In this document: positions 55,891 to 63,149 of the stretch, piece by piece
Numbering within the stretch: position 1 is the first letter of the stretch
Layout of the letters: each line of letters starts with the position of its first letter
DNA from: DASSUW01 sp963803335
GTDB lineage: Bacteria; Actinomycetota; Thermoleophilia; Solirubrobacterales; Solirubrobacteraceae
Reading direction: 5' to 3'
Assembly: GCA_963803335.1 (NCBI GenBank)
Contig: CAWDME010000008.1
Span: forward strand, 62,001-126,000
DNA length: 64,000 nt
Program-made: the position numbers and the translations under genes
The notes under the pieces: model-generated
The model's database searches: none
What the model saw: the letters and a program-made list of their open reading frames with translations, nothing else
What the model was told of the DNA's origin: nothing

Positions 55891-56169
55891 CGCCGCCCTC
55901 CCTGGACCCTCCTCTCGGGTTCTCGTGCGCTGGAGACCGGCGGAGGAGTATCCGTGGTATGCGGAGGATCAGGAGCGGCGCGTCTGCGTTGAGCTCTGTC
56001 GTCTCACCGGGCCGCGTCGGGGCTGAGGCTCCCTGCTCCAAGCCACGGTATCAGGCCCCCCGGGGGAGAACGCCACGGGGTAGAATGATGACTTCGCCGT
56101 TCGGGTACTTCTCGTTCTCTCCGCCTCGCGCGCGACTTTGCCTTTGAGGGGAGCGAGAACTGGGGCGCG
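55891..56169. other. Divergent intergenic region
   Basis: 279 bp between the RsbW-like gene and the MpsC-domain gene. It contains TAGAAT (56081-56086), a possible -10 for the right gene with a leader of about 80 nt, and a run CCCCCCGGGGG. I found no RNA family and no convincing coding frame. Confidence 0.4.
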
Positions 56170-56553
56170 ATGCCCACCACGGCCGACGACGGCTCCTCCC
56201 GCGACGATCAGGGCCGAATCGCCGCAGCGATCTCCACCGCAGTGGTCCATGTCTTCTCCGAACACACGGGGAGAGGGCCGACCAGGGTGCGTACGACGAT
56301 CGACGGCGAGACCGTCGTCGTGGTCCTGCAAGACGGTTTGACCAAGGCCGAGCAGAGTCTGGTCGATGCCGGCAAGCATGCCGAGGTGCTGGACCTGCGC
56401 CGCACCTTCCCGGAGGCGATGCGCGACGATCTGGTCGCGGTGGTCGAGCGCCTGACCGCGTGCAGCGTGCGGGCGTTCATGAGCGCCAACCACGTCGCAC
56501 CAGACGTGGCTGCCGAGGTCTTCCTCCTGCACTCCAAGATCGCCGAGCGCTGA
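56170..56553 (+). CDS. DUF2294/MpsC-domain protein
   Basis: 127-aa soluble protein recognisable as DUF2294 (now called MpsC after a Staphylococcus membrane-potential system): VVHVFSEHTGRGPTRVRTTI, VVVLQDGLTKAEQSLVDAGK, LRRTFPEAMRDDLVAVVERL and VRAFMSANHVAPDVAAEVFL. The GRGP loop and the RAFMSxxHxxPDxAAEVF end are the family's conserved features. Biochemical function is not established outside that system. It is monocistronic with a strong palindromic terminator after it, and opposite an RsbW-like gene. Confidence 0.85.
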   Translation: MPTTADDGSSRDDQGRIAAAISTAVVHVFSEHTGRGPTRVRTTIDGETVVVVLQDGLTKAEQSLVDAGKHAEVLDLRRTFPEAMRDDLVAVVERLTACSVRAFMSANHVAPDVAAEVFLLHSKIAER

Positions 56554-56566
56554 GAACAACGCGGAA

Positions 56567-56588
56567 AAGGCCCGCATATGCGGGCCTT
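56567..56588. terminator. Perfect palindromic terminator between convergent genes
   Basis: Arms AAGGCCCGC and GCGGGCCTT around ATAT, preceded by AAA and followed by TTCTC-like pyrimidines: 22 bp of perfect symmetry 13 bp after the MpsC gene stop and 29 bp from the convergent gene stop. Good bidirectional intrinsic terminator. Confidence 0.88.
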
Positions 56589-56617
56589 CTCGGTGCCACG
56601 GACCAGCTGGGAGGCTG

Positions 56618-56932
56618 TTAGGCCTGGACGAGCTCGCGCGTCTTGTTGACGACGACCGGGCCGCTCGTGATCTTCGGCGGGCTCGGGAGCGCCGTCTCGA
56701 GCTTGGCCTCGCGCAGCCAGCTCCCGGCGACGCGGGTCGACTCGTCGGCCTGCGCGGCGGTGTCGAAGAAGCCGACGGAGGTCATGACGCCATTGCCGGC
56801 GTCGATGAGCGAATAGCTGTTGAAGCCCGGAAGCTCGCTCAGCTTGGGAAGAAGGTTCTCGTCGGCCTTCTTGAGGATCTCGCTCTTGCGGCTCTGGTCG
56901 ATCGACTCGTAGCGTCGAATGGTCACATGCAT
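56618..56932 (-). CDS. Small dimeric alpha/beta-barrel (ABM-like) protein
   Basis: 104-aa protein resembling the antibiotic-biosynthesis-monooxygenase (dimeric alpha+beta barrel) fold: MHVTIRRYESIDQSRKSEIL (strand and helix 1), LSELPGFNSYSLIDAGNGVM (strand 2/3), TSVGFFDTAAQADESTRVAG (strand and helix 2). No heme or catalytic residues typical of IsdG. Homologous sequences in actinobacteria are uncharacterised. The composition is less GC-biased (more Lys and Asn) than its neighbours. Monocistronic and divergent from the 57128 gene. Confidence 0.65.
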   Translation of the reverse strand: MHVTIRRYESIDQSRKSEILKKADENLLPKLSELPGFNSYSLIDAGNGVMTSVGFFDTAAQADESTRVAGSWLREAKLETALPSPPKITSGPVVVNKTRELVQA

Positions 56933-57092
56933 GGGGTACTCGTTTCTGGAGGGTGGAGGTCTCTAATTGAGGCCTCCGGTGCGCTCGACCCGTGAGGGAC
57001 AGCCGGGGAACTCGCAGGTTCGTCGACGTCGGCAGGGGGTCTGAGCGCTTGCGGCAACCCTAGCAGCTTCTGAACAACGGTTGCTTACAAGG

Positions 57093-57120
57093 CTACGTTT
57101 CTCTACGTTATCTAGGTAAC
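57093..57120. promoter_or_regulatory. Direct repeat and palindrome upstream of 57128 gene
   Basis: CTACGTT occurs twice with 10-bp period (57093-57099, 57103-57109), followed by GTTATCTAGGTAAC (57107-57120), a 14-bp palindrome with one mismatched pair. This lies 7 bp before the ATG in a locally AT-rich patch. It looks like a helically phased binding site over a promoter; the regulator is unknown. Confidence 0.55.
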
Positions 57121-57127
57121 AAGCCCG

Positions 57128-57778
57128 ATGTGTCCGTTTTCCGTCACCGTCGAGCACGTCCCGGACCGCGAGCTCGGGCCGCTCCTGGCCCGGCTCTCTG
57201 AGGCGGGCTTCGCGAATCCGCTCGTCAGTCACACCGCCGCCGACGGTCCCTCCGACCGAAGCGCCGCCTCCGCTCGCCCGGGTCCGGCGGACCTGCCCGG
57301 CGGTTGGCGCCTCACTCACGAGCGAGGCGACGAGTCATATCGCTGGCCCAAACAGCGCGACAGTTACTCGCCCTATCGCGTGTTCCTCGGCACGACCCGC
57401 GCCGAGGGTGCCGTACAGATCGGCCTCGGCGAGACGGTCCGCGAGAACGCTTGGGGCCGGGACCGCAAGTACATCGTCGCGTTCCTCAGCGGCGGCTCAC
57501 CGCAGCACCCGCTCGTCGAGTTCGTCGCCGCTGACGACTTCGAAACCACGCGCGAGCTCGTGGCGGTCATCCGCGGCAGCGACGGCGGGCGCCGCATGTA
57601 CGGGATCGGGGACAGGCTGCCGGCGGTCTACGCGGAGCACTTCCGGACGCAGATCTACAACGAACGCGTCGCCTACCCGGGTGCCTGGAACCGGCTCGTC
57701 GTGGTCGCACGCGAGGACGACCACGCCACGATGCTCAACCATGCGCTGATCCAGAGCCGGCGCCGCTACCGGAGCTAG
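57128..57778 (+). CDS. Hypothetical protein, unknown family
   Basis: 216-aa soluble protein. It has a helix-forming N-terminal segment (DRELGPLLARLSEAGFANPL), a Pro/Ser-rich linker, then an alpha/beta region with KQRDSYSPYRVFLGTTRAEG, ETVRENAWGRDRKYIVAFLS and VAADDFETTRELVAVIRGSD, and the end YNERVAYPGAWNRLVVVARE. No motif identifies an activity. It is followed, on the other strand, by the tRNA-Sec gene 18 bp after its stop. A direct repeat and palindrome precede its start, so it is probably regulated. Confidence 0.65.
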   Translation: MCPFSVTVEHVPDRELGPLLARLSEAGFANPLVSHTAADGPSDRSAASARPGPADLPGGWRLTHERGDESYRWPKQRDSYSPYRVFLGTTRAEGAVQIGLGETVRENAWGRDRKYIVAFLSGGSPQHPLVEFVAADDFETTRELVAVIRGSDGGRRMYGIGDRLPAVYAEHFRTQIYNERVAYPGAWNRLVVVAREDDHATMLNHALIQSRRRYRS

Positions 57779-57796
57779 CGCCCCAGCGGGGCAAAC

Positions 57797-57888
57797 GGAG
57801 CGGCGCAGGAATCGAACCTACCAACGACCGGGCTACGGCCGCCTGCCGGTTTTGAAGACCGGATGGGGCACCAGCCCCGTGCCGCTCC
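57797..57888 (-). tRNA. selC: Selenocysteine tRNA (anticodon UCA)
   Basis: 92-nt gene. Acceptor stem is 8 bp (GGAGCGGC with GCCGCTCC), longer than the normal 7, as in bacterial tRNA-Sec. D arm: GGGGC-TGGT-GCCCC. Anticodon arm: CCGGT, loop CTTCAAA with anticodon TCA (plus 57853-57855), ACCGG. A long variable arm (GGCGGCCGTAGCCCGGTCG region) follows, then a T arm GTAGG-TTCGATT-CCTGC. CCA is not encoded. It reads UGA as selenocysteine, with SelA, SelB and SelD supplied elsewhere; none of those lies in this window. It starts 10 bp after the stop of the upstream cupin gene on the same strand and may be processed from that transcript. Confidence 0.95.
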
Positions 57889-57898
57889 GACGTGGAGA

Positions 57899-58453
57899 CT
57901 AGGCAGCCGCGGCCGCCACGTAGCGCTCGGCGTGCCCGCGCGCGCGGGCGAGCGCGGCGAGCGGCGCCATGAGGGCCCGAACGACCCAGGCGGGCGGGAA
58001 CGGCGCGCGGACCTCGCGGCGGAAGCGGCCGACGAACAGGGCGAGGTGGAGGGGCTTGGGCATGCCCGATCGCATCACCTTGCCCTCGATCGCCAGCTCG
58101 ACGGTGGTCTCGAGCAGCTGCTCCATGTCGAGCGCGGGGACGACCTCGACGCGGCAGCGGGCGACGTCGTCGCCGCTGTTCTGGAACTTGTGCACCGTGC
58201 CGGCGGGGACGATCACGGTGTCGCCGGCCGTGGCGACGATGCGGCGCAGGCCGCGGCGGAACTTCATCGTGCCCTCGAGCACGTGGAAGCGCTCCTCCTG
58301 CTCGGGGTGCACGTGTGCACCAGGCACGCTGCCGTCCGGGGAGAGCTCGAGCTCGAACTCGAGCAGCTCGCCGTTGGTGTCGCGGGCGGTCTGCATGAAG
58401 GTGATGCGCTCGCCGCTCACGGGGTTGCTGATGGTCTGTCCGGCGTAGGCCAT
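57899..58453 (-). CDS. Cupin-domain protein
   Basis: 184-aa protein with one cupin barrel (about 20-115): SVPGAHVHPEQEERFHVLEG gives motif 1 (GxHxHPxxxExF with His, His, Glu), and AGDTVIVPAGTVHKFQNSGD gives motif 2 with its His. So a complete metal site is present, unlike the cupin at 28458. The C-terminal 65 residues are helical, with a hydrophobic stretch (PPAWVVRALMAPLAALARA). Function unknown, quercetinase/pirin-like dioxygenases being one option. Start at 58453 with AGGGAG 8 nt upstream. tRNA-Sec begins 10 bp after its stop. Confidence 0.82.
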   Translation of the reverse strand: MAYAGQTISNPVSGERITFMQTARDTNGELLEFELELSPDGSVPGAHVHPEQEERFHVLEGTMKFRRGLRRIVATAGDTVIVPAGTVHKFQNSGDDVARCRVEVVPALDMEQLLETTVELAIEGKVMRSGMPKPLHLALFVGRFRREVRAPFPPAWVVRALMAPLAALARARGHAERYVAAAAA

Positions 58454-58610
58454 TCCTGGCTCCCTTGCGTTCATTGCGGTTGAATCCGACGCAAGGGAGC
58501 CTCTCGGGCGCGACGTCATCTGTCGTCGGCCGCAGAGCCGATTTGCCCTGCCCCGCAGGACGATCTAAGCCACGCCTCCAGGACGAGGCGCCGTCATCCG
58601 CAAGGACGAC

Positions 58611-59012
58611 TCAGGAGCGCGCGCGGAGTACCACGACGGCGACGATGTACGTGATCCCGGCGACGGCGCCGAGGAGCCCGTAGGGGTTGCCGTCGCCGCC
58701 CGACGCGACGTCGACCAGGAAGGCGCCGATGATCGCGGCGATCAGCACCATGCCCGAGAGCGCGGTCGCGTGGATGTCGATCATCGCCCAGCGCTCGTCG
58801 CGCCCCGGGCCGCTGAGCCCGCTCACCGTCTCAGACCGGCCGAAGACCACCACGCCCGCGGCGACTGCGACCATCACGCCGAGCGAGATGAGCCCGCTGG
58901 TGAGGTTGTCGCCGATCCAGAAGGCGACGAGCATCGCGAGGCCGAGGAACAGGGCGAACGCCGGCATCCACCACCGGCGCCGGTACACCGGCTTACTCGC
59001 TGCCGTTTGCAT
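58611..59012 (-). CDS. Membrane protein partnered with XRE regulator
   Basis: 133-aa polytopic protein with four hydrophobic helices: MPAFALFLGLAMLVAFWIGD, LISLGVMVAVAAGVVVFGRS, HATALSGMVLIAAIIGAFLV, PYGLLGAVAGITYIVAVVVL. The loop GRSETVSGLSGPGRDERW is conserved-looking in DUF2178-like proteins that commonly lie beside a small XRE-type regulator. It begins 20 bp inside the XRE gene (different frame), so the two are translationally coupled. Role unknown; such pairs often respond to envelope or growth-phase signals. Confidence 0.75.
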   Translation of the reverse strand: MQTAASKPVYRRRWWMPAFALFLGLAMLVAFWIGDNLTSGLISLGVMVAVAAGVVVFGRSETVSGLSGPGRDERWAMIDIHATALSGMVLIAAIIGAFLVDVASGGDGNPYGLLGAVAGITYIVAVVVLRARS

Positions 59013-59193
59013 GGAAGACCTCCTCGACGGTTCGGCCGAAGTACTGCGCGAGCGCGATGGCCAGCGGCAGGGACGGCGTGTAGCGCTCCTTCTCGATCGA
59101 GTTGATCGTCTGGCGCGACACATCCATCGCCTCGCCCAGTTGCTGCTGGGAGAGGCCGCGAGCAGTGCGCAGCTCACGTACCGCGTTCTTCAT
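58993..59193 (-). CDS. XRE-family helix-turn-helix regulator
   Basis: 66-aa Cro/CI-type DNA-binding protein, essentially one domain: NAVRELRTARGLSQQQLGEA, then MDVSRQTINSIEKERYTPSL and PLAIALAQYFGRTVEEVFHA. This is the YozG/DUF-associated class of short XRE proteins. Upstream lies a good promoter (TTGACA-17-TAGCTT) and an inverted repeat with arms CTTGACAT over the -35, suggesting autoregulation. The leader is only a few nucleotides. The membrane-protein partner overlaps by 20 bp. It is divergent from the histidine kinase gene. Confidence 0.88.
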   Translation of the reverse strand: MKNAVRELRTARGLSQQQLGEAMDVSRQTINSIEKERYTPSLPLAIALAQYFGRTVEEVFHANGSE

Positions 59194-59204
59194 TCGCGCA
59201 CGTA

Positions 59205-59253
59205 AAGCTAGCTTGACATCACGAGCATGTCAAGTCTCCTTGACACGTATGAT
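59205..59253. promoter_or_regulatory. XRE promoter and inverted-repeat operator, histidine kinase promoter
   Basis: Minus strand: TTGACA (plus 59228-59233), 17-bp spacer, TAGCTT (plus 59205-59210), for the XRE gene. CTTGACAT (59212-59219) and ATGTCAAG (59227-59234) form a perfect 8-bp inverted repeat with a 7-bp spacer covering the -35 and spacer; a third half-site CTTGACAC is at 59239-59246. Plus strand: TATGAT (59248-59253) lies 7 nt before the kinase ATG, implying leaderless mRNA. Confidence 0.7.
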
Positions 59254-59260
59254 CGCGCGG

Positions 59261-60265
59261 ATGCGGCGCGCCCACCTCGCACTCGCGATCCAGGCGACAG
59301 TCTCCGGCATCCTCGTCGTGACGATGACGCTGCTGTGGGCGGCCACCGGCGGCGGCGGGAGCTTCTGGCCGAAGTGGGTGTGGCTCGGTCTGGCGATCCC
59401 CATGGGTGTGCACGCCGGGGTGTTCGGCGCCGTCCAGGTCAGGCCCGGCCGCTGGCGCGGGATCGCCGTCCACGCCGCGCTCACCGCCGTACTCGCGTGC
59501 TCGCTGCTGCTGATCTGGGCGTTCGCCGGCGGCGGCTCGCTGTGGCCGCTGATCCCGATCGCGGTGCTCGGTGGCGCGCTCGGCGTGCACGCGGCGCTCG
59601 CCGGCCTGCTCCCGCAGGACGAGCAGGAACTGGTCGAGCGCGTCGACGAGCTCACGCGCACCCGGCGTGGTGCGCTCGACGTGCAGGCCCACGAGCTGCG
59701 CCGGATCGAGCGCGACCTGCACGACGGCGCGCAGGCGCGGCTCGTGGCGCTGACGATGCAGCTCGGCCGCGCCGAGGCGCGGCTCGAGGACCATCCCGAG
59801 GCCGCGGAGCTGGTGCGCGAGGCCCGCGGCGAGGCCAGCGCCGCGATCGCCGAGCTGCGCGACCTCGCGCGCGGGATCGCGCCGCCGGTGCTCGCCGACC
59901 GCGGGCTGCCGGCGGCCGTCGAGGCGCTCGGCGCGCGGGCGCCGATCAGGACGAGCGTTGATGCCGAGGTCGGCCGCCGGCCCCCGCCGGTCGTCGAGAC
60001 CGCCGCCTACTTCGTCGTCGCCGAGTCGCTCACCAACGCGGCCAAGCACGCGGGCCCGGAGGCCCGCGCGCTGGTCACGATCCGCGACGGGCGCGACGCG
60101 CTGACGATCGAGATCGCCGACAACGGCAGCGGCGGCGCAGACCCGGCCGGAAGTGGCCTGACCGGTCTCCGCCACCGCGTCGAGGCGCTCGACGGCACGC
60201 TCGCCGTCACGAGCCCCGAGGGCGGCGGGACGACGATCCGCGCCCGGCTGCCGTACATCTCCTAG
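59261..60265 (+). CDS. Two-component sensor histidine kinase (HisKA_3 type)
   Basis: 334-aa kinase. Residues 1-120 hold four hydrophobic helices in two pairs (IQATVSGILVVTMTLLWAAT, WLGLAIPMGVHAGVFGAV, HAALTAVLACSLLLIWAFAG, IPIAVLGGALGVHAALAGLL), each followed by a Gly-rich turn (GGGGSF, GGGSLW). The DHp domain is HELRRIERDLHDGAQARLVA with the phospho-His, then an HATPase domain with ESLTNAAKHAGPEARALVTI (N-box), EIADNGSGGADP (G1) and GSGLTGLRHRVEALDG (G2). NarL/LuxR-type partners are usual, but no response regulator is adjacent: an orphan. ATG 59261 is 7 nt after TATGAT; the ATG at 59249 lies inside that -10. Confidence 0.92.
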   Translation: MRRAHLALAIQATVSGILVVTMTLLWAATGGGGSFWPKWVWLGLAIPMGVHAGVFGAVQVRPGRWRGIAVHAALTAVLACSLLLIWAFAGGGSLWPLIPIAVLGGALGVHAALAGLLPQDEQELVERVDELTRTRRGALDVQAHELRRIERDLHDGAQARLVALTMQLGRAEARLEDHPEAAELVREARGEASAAIAELRDLARGIAPPVLADRGLPAAVEALGARAPIRTSVDAEVGRRPPPVVETAAYFVVAESLTNAAKHAGPEARALVTIRDGRDALTIEIADNGSGGADPAGSGLTGLRHRVEALDGTLAVTSPEGGGTTIRARLPYIS

Positions 60266-61149
60266 CTACCGCCCGCCTGCGTGTACAGGCTCTGCGACAC
60301 CGTGCCCTGGTAGGGGCCGAACATGACGTTCGGCAGCGTCGAGTAGCCGTACGAGTTGACCGACTCCAGGTTGCCGTTGACGGTCCAGCCGCCACCGCTC
60401 GAGCCGCCGGTCATGTCGCAGTCGATGCCCATCGTCGGCGGGTTGGCCGACGTGTCGTCGTACCGCAGCGGCGACGTGCACGTCCACAGGCGCTCGCCGT
60501 TGAACGGGGGGGCGGCCGGGTAGCCGTGCGAGACGTACGTCTGGTCGCGCGGGTAGTTGAACACCGGGTTGACGCCGCCGACCACGTCGGTCAGCGACTG
60601 CCCGCCGTTCGTGTTGACCACCGCGGCGCCGTTGTCGTATGAGAAGTCGCCGCTCGCGTTCCAGCCGGCCGTGGTGAGCAGCGCGCGCGCGGTCCACGTG
60701 CCGTACGGCGCGCTGCCGTCCGCGTACGCGGGCACGAACGCCCAGTTCGTCACGAACGTGCCGGCACCGTCGTTGACGCAGTGGCCGGCGGTCCAGACGA
60801 CGCTCTTGTTACCGCTCAGCAGCGCGGTGCCCGAGCAGACATAGTTCACGCCTCCCTCGGTGAAGAACACCTTGCCGTTCGTGCTCGTCGGCTGGGACGT
60901 GTACGGCGGCGGCACCTGCACCGCGTTGCCCGCCAGCGCCTTCGGCTTCTTGGCGGCTGCAGCGGGCGTGCCGGACACGACCTTGTTGGCCGGTGTGGCG
61001 TTGCGCATCCGCTGCGGGGTCCAGTACCGCTGCACCGCAGCCTTGCCTTGCGCGACAGCCTTGGTCTGGACCCGCGCCGCCTGAGCGGCCGGGACGAGTA
61101 CCAACGCGCACGCCAAGGCGGCGAGCAGCAGTAGATGAAGACGTCGCAT
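60262..61149 (-). CDS. Secreted trypsin-like serine endopeptidase
   Basis: 295-aa exported protease of the chymotrypsin/S1 fold. Signal peptide LHLLLLAALACALVLVPAAQ. Catalytic triad: His in VVWTAGHCVNDGAG, Asp in SGDFSYDNGAAVVN, Ser in GIDCDMTGGSSGGGWTVNG. Cys pairs YVCSGTALL/TAGHC and WTCTSPL/GIDCDM give the expected disulfides. There is a propeptide-like segment (VAQGKAAVQRYWTPQRMRNA) before the mature domain. GGAGG is 4 nt before the ATG. Its 3' end overlaps the histidine kinase stop by 4 bp. Confidence 0.9.
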   Translation of the reverse strand: MRRLHLLLLAALACALVLVPAAQAARVQTKAVAQGKAAVQRYWTPQRMRNATPANKVVSGTPAAAAKKPKALAGNAVQVPPPYTSQPTSTNGKVFFTEGGVNYVCSGTALLSGNKSVVWTAGHCVNDGAGTFVTNWAFVPAYADGSAPYGTWTARALLTTAGWNASGDFSYDNGAAVVNTNGGQSLTDVVGGVNPVFNYPRDQTYVSHGYPAAPPFNGERLWTCTSPLRYDDTSANPPTMGIDCDMTGGSSGGGWTVNGNLESVNSYGYSTLPNVMFGPYQGTVSQSLYTQAGGS

Positions 61150-61240
61150 CTTGCCTCCCGTTGAGTTGGGACGTCGTTGTGTCCACGCCCGCCAAGCCCC
61201 CTGCCCGACCGGCACGGATTTCGGGGCAATGTAGCGTCAG

Positions 61241-62206
61241 TTACCCCAGAAGCGCCTTCTCGCGCTCCTCCGGCATCCGCGGCGGCCGCAGCTCGGCCCG
61301 CCATTCGTCGAGCTCGTCCTCGCCGCCGCCGCGCAGGCATTCCCACACGTCGGCGACCGTCTCGGCGACCGGCCGGCAGCGCAGCCCCGCGGCCTGCGCG
61401 CGCTCGGTCCCCGTGGTCCACGTGCCGGGGAACTCGGCGGCCGGGATCCACAGCGGGAGCTCGGTCCAGGGCTCCACCTCGAGCGCCTGCAGCCGCTCGT
61501 CGGGGATCCAGACGAGCTCGGCGCCGGAGCCCGTCGCCGCCACCGCGGCCCCGAGCACCTCGCCCATCGTCTGCTCCCCGGCCGGAGCGGTGCCGTTGAA
61601 CGCGCCGCCGGCCCGCGCCTCTGCTAGATCCAGCATGAACGTCGCGAGATCGCGCGCGTCGACGAGCTGCACCGGCTGGGCGGGATCGCCCGGCGCCGGG
61701 ACGCGGCCGCCGGCGGCAATCCGCCGCACCCACCACGGCAGCCGGAAGATGTTGTCGTGCGGCCCGCAGATCAGGCCCGCGCGGACCGTCGCGAACCGGC
61801 CGGGGAACGCCGCCTCGCCCGCGCGCTCGCTCGCCGCCTTCTGCGGCCCGTACTCGTCGTCATCGGTCTCCCACACCGGTGAGTCCTCGTCGACCGGCTC
61901 GGCCGGCCACGCTGGGTAGACGTTGCAGCTCGACACGAACACGTAGTGCCCGACGCGGTCGGCCAGCAACTCGCACAGCCGCCCGACGTCGCCGGCCTGG
62001 TAGCCGGACATGTCGACGACCGCGTCCCATTCGGCGTCGGCGAGCGCCGACAGGTCGCCGCCGCGATCGCCGACGCGATGGTCGACGCCGTCCGGCACCG
62101 GATGCACCCCGCGCGTGAAGACGGTCACCTCGTCGCCACGCGCGAGCGCGGCGTCGACGACATGGCGACCGAGGAAGACGGTCCCGCCCAACACCAGAAT
62201 GCGCAT
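61241..62206 (-). CDS. NAD-dependent epimerase/dehydratase (SDR)
   Basis: Extended short-chain dehydrogenase of 321 aa. The cofactor motif is ILVLGGTVFLGRHVVDAALA (GGTxFLGRH, as in the isoflavone-reductase/CSP41-like branch), and the catalytic pair is in DDEYGPQKAASERAGEAA (YxxxK); VSSCNVYPAWPAEPVDEDSP holds the Ser/Thr position. Middle region FNGTAPAGEQTMGEVLGAAV is typical. Substrate probably a nucleotide sugar or similar; unknown. It lies 23 bp downstream of the OB-HD gene on the same strand. Confidence 0.85.
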   Translation of the reverse strand: MRILVLGGTVFLGRHVVDAALARGDEVTVFTRGVHPVPDGVDHRVGDRGGDLSALADAEWDAVVDMSGYQAGDVGRLCELLADRVGHYVFVSSCNVYPAWPAEPVDEDSPVWETDDDEYGPQKAASERAGEAAFPGRFATVRAGLICGPHDNIFRLPWWVRRIAAGGRVPAPGDPAQPVQLVDARDLATFMLDLAEARAGGAFNGTAPAGEQTMGEVLGAAVAATGSGAELVWIPDERLQALEVEPWTELPLWIPAAEFPGTWTTGTERAQAAGLRCRPVAETVADVWECLRGGGEDELDEWRAELRPPRMPEEREKALLG

Positions 62207-62229
62207 AACGCGCAACTTACCAGTTGCGC

Positions 62230-63099
62230 TTAACCGAGGCCGTGCTCGAGCGCGCCTTTCACGCTCGCGTCGAGCGCGTTGAGGCGGTAGAGCGCGAGCG
62301 CCTCGGGCGAGCCGAAGCGGCGGTTGGGCGCGGCGTCCGGCCCGTGGTGGCAGAGCATGCAGTGCAGCAGCGCGAGCCGGCGCTCGGCATCGAGCCCGTC
62401 CATGCGCGGCTCGAGCAGCTGCTGGCCGAGCACGAGGTGCCCGAGCAGCCGGCCCTCGTCGGACAGCTCGATCGCCGCGCCGTAGTTGAACTCGCGCGTC
62501 TTGCCGAGGTCGTGCACCAGCGCGGCGGTCAGCAGCAGGTCGGAGTTCAGGCGCACATGGAGCTGGCACGTCTCCAGCGCCAGGGTCGCGACCGCCACGG
62601 TGTGCTCGAGCAGGCCGCCGAGGTACGCGTGGTGGCCGGCGCGGGTGCACGGCGCGCGCCGCCACGCCGCCCGCAGCTCACCGTCGGCGAGGAGGCGCTC
62701 CAGCAACCCCGAATACGCCGGGTCGTGCACCTCGCGCGCGAGGTGCTCGAGGAAGCCGTCGAGCTCGTCGAGGTCGCGGTAGGCGACGGGCAGGAACGCC
62801 GCCGGGTCCGCCGCCTCGGCCCGCTCGACCGAGCGCAGCTCGAGCTGCAGCTCTTCGCGGAACCGCTCCACGCGCCCGCGCACGCGCACGAGGTCGCCGC
62901 GCTCGAAGCGGCCGCCGAGCAGGTCGGCGTCACGGAACACACGCGCCTGGATCGCGCCGCTGCGGTCGCGCAGCTCGAGCGCGAGGTACGGGAGGCCGGA
63001 CCGCGCCTGCAGGCGGTCCTTGCGCGCGCACGCGAAGACGCCGTCGACCTCGTCGCCGGCTCTCAGGGTCGCGATCGTGGGCGCGTCCGCGGTCAGCAC
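62230..63099 (-). CDS. OB-fold/HD-domain phosphohydrolase (YhaM-like 3'-5' exoribonuclease type)
   Basis: 289-aa protein with an N-terminal OB-fold nucleic-acid-binding domain (ATLRAGDEVDGVFACARKDR, YLALELRDRSGAIQARVFRD, GRFERGDLVRVRGRVERFRE) and a C-terminal HD domain (GHHAYLGGLLEHTVAVATLA, then LTAALVHDLGKTREFNYGAA with the HD pair, and LLGHLVLGQQLLEP). This order is that of YhaM/CBF1-type 3'-5' exoribonucleases. A GTG at 63159 would overlap the divergent PAC2 start, so the GTG at 63099 was preferred; the exact start is uncertain. Epimerase follows on the same strand. Confidence 0.85.
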   Translation of the reverse strand: MLTADAPTIATLRAGDEVDGVFACARKDRLQARSGLPYLALELRDRSGAIQARVFRDADLLGGRFERGDLVRVRGRVERFREELQLELRSVERAEAADPAAFLPVAYRDLDELDGFLEHLAREVHDPAYSGLLERLLADGELRAAWRRAPCTRAGHHAYLGGLLEHTVAVATLALETCQLHVRLNSDLLLTAALVHDLGKTREFNYGAAIELSDEGRLLGHLVLGQQLLEPRMDGLDAERRLALLHCMLCHHGPDAAPNRRFGSPEALALYRLNALDASVKGALEHGLG

Positions 63100-63149
63100 G
63101 GACCCGATGATGGCCGCAGCATCGGACGGCGACTCGCTACGGTGAATGT

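Noticed and set aside
55881..56147. 88-codon frame in the RsbW/MpsC intergenic region as a gene
   Set aside because: Begins inside the opposite gene, lacks a Shine-Dalgarno sequence and has no protein-like pattern.
55891..56169. Riboswitch or small RNA upstream of the MpsC-domain gene
   Set aside because: No conserved riboswitch core could be recognised; only a possible -10 and a short C/G run are visible.
57899..58453. Cupin gene next to tRNA-Sec as a selenoprotein
   Set aside because: The gene ends in TAG and holds no in-frame TGA; both cupin motifs are complete without one.
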